A DNA stretch of 6,504 nucleotides from positions 8,000-14,503 of the forward strand of contig PADE01000286.1 of the NCBI GenBank assembly GCA_002702965.1, written 5' to 3'. This document shows, in pieces, positions 6,484 through 6,504 of the stretch. The position numbers and the translations under genes were made by a program. The notes beneath the pieces were generated by a model. It had not been told where the DNA came from, ran no database searches, and saw only the letters and a program-made list of their open reading frames with translations. The stretch is from Planctomycetaceae bacterium (GTDB lineage Bacteria > Planctomycetota > Planctomycetia > Pirellulales > Pirellulaceae). Position 1 is the first letter of the stretch, and every line of letters starts with the position of its first letter.

Positions 6484-6502
6484 TCCCACACCCGGCGTGG
6501 GG
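6484..6502. repeat. Near-palindromic repeat CCC-R-CACCCGGCGT-GGG, copy 2
   Basis: TCCCACACCCGGCGTGGGG matches the sequence at 2546-2564 at 17 of 19 positions and is here a better palindrome (CCCAC / GTGGG arms). It lies about 80 bases upstream of the metallohydrolase start, at the window edge, so any larger repeat it belongs to cannot be seen. Confidence 0.45.
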
Positions 6503-6504
6503 CC

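Overview
The window looks like chromosomal DNA from a planctomycete, probably of the Pirellulaceae/Planctomycetia type. This is an inference from gene content: two Tat-exported BNR/sialidase-type proteins, a lipoprotein of the CehA/McbA metallohydrolase family, an RNase-inhibitor-type leucine-rich repeat fragment, and a tyrosine-recombinase remnant of a kind I associate with that phylum. Base composition is moderately GC-rich and gene spacing is loose.

Layout from left to right. (1) Positions 1-764, minus strand: N-terminal two thirds or so of a GH33-like sialidase with a twin-arginine signal, cut by the window edge. (2) Positions 765-1309: no intact gene. This stretch holds a decayed plus-strand C-terminal end of a glycosidase-like or BNR-like protein (about 785-1017) and an isolated 3' half of a tRNA, best matched to tRNA-Pro (1236-1270). 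(3) Positions 1310-2392, minus strand: a secreted protein with a thioredoxin-like front and a helical tail. Its frame is interrupted only by two consecutive TGA codons, placed where a thioredoxin active site would be and followed by a plausible hairpin. It is either a tandem-selenocysteine protein or a nonsense-disrupted gene. (4) Positions 2520-3312, minus strand: a graveyard of joined fragments, namely a leucine-rich repeat end, a frameshifted tyrosine-recombinase core and an SdrD_B/EF-hand-like calcium-loop segment. (5) Positions 3400-4605, plus strand: a complete Tat-exported BNR-repeat protein with five Asp boxes. (6) Positions 4724-6406, minus strand, convergent with the last: a complete CehA/McbA-family lipoprotein. 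(7) Positions 6407-6504: its upstream region, ending in a near-palindrome also found at 2546-2564.

The intact genes share one theme: export across the inner membrane (two Tat signals, one Sec signal, one lipoprotein signal) and probable action on glycans or small organic esters in the periplasm or outside the cell. The tRNA 3' fragment, the recombinase remnant and the several gene stubs suggest that positions 765-3312 are an old integration or rearrangement scar. The most interesting single item is the tandem in-frame TGA pair at 2219-2224.
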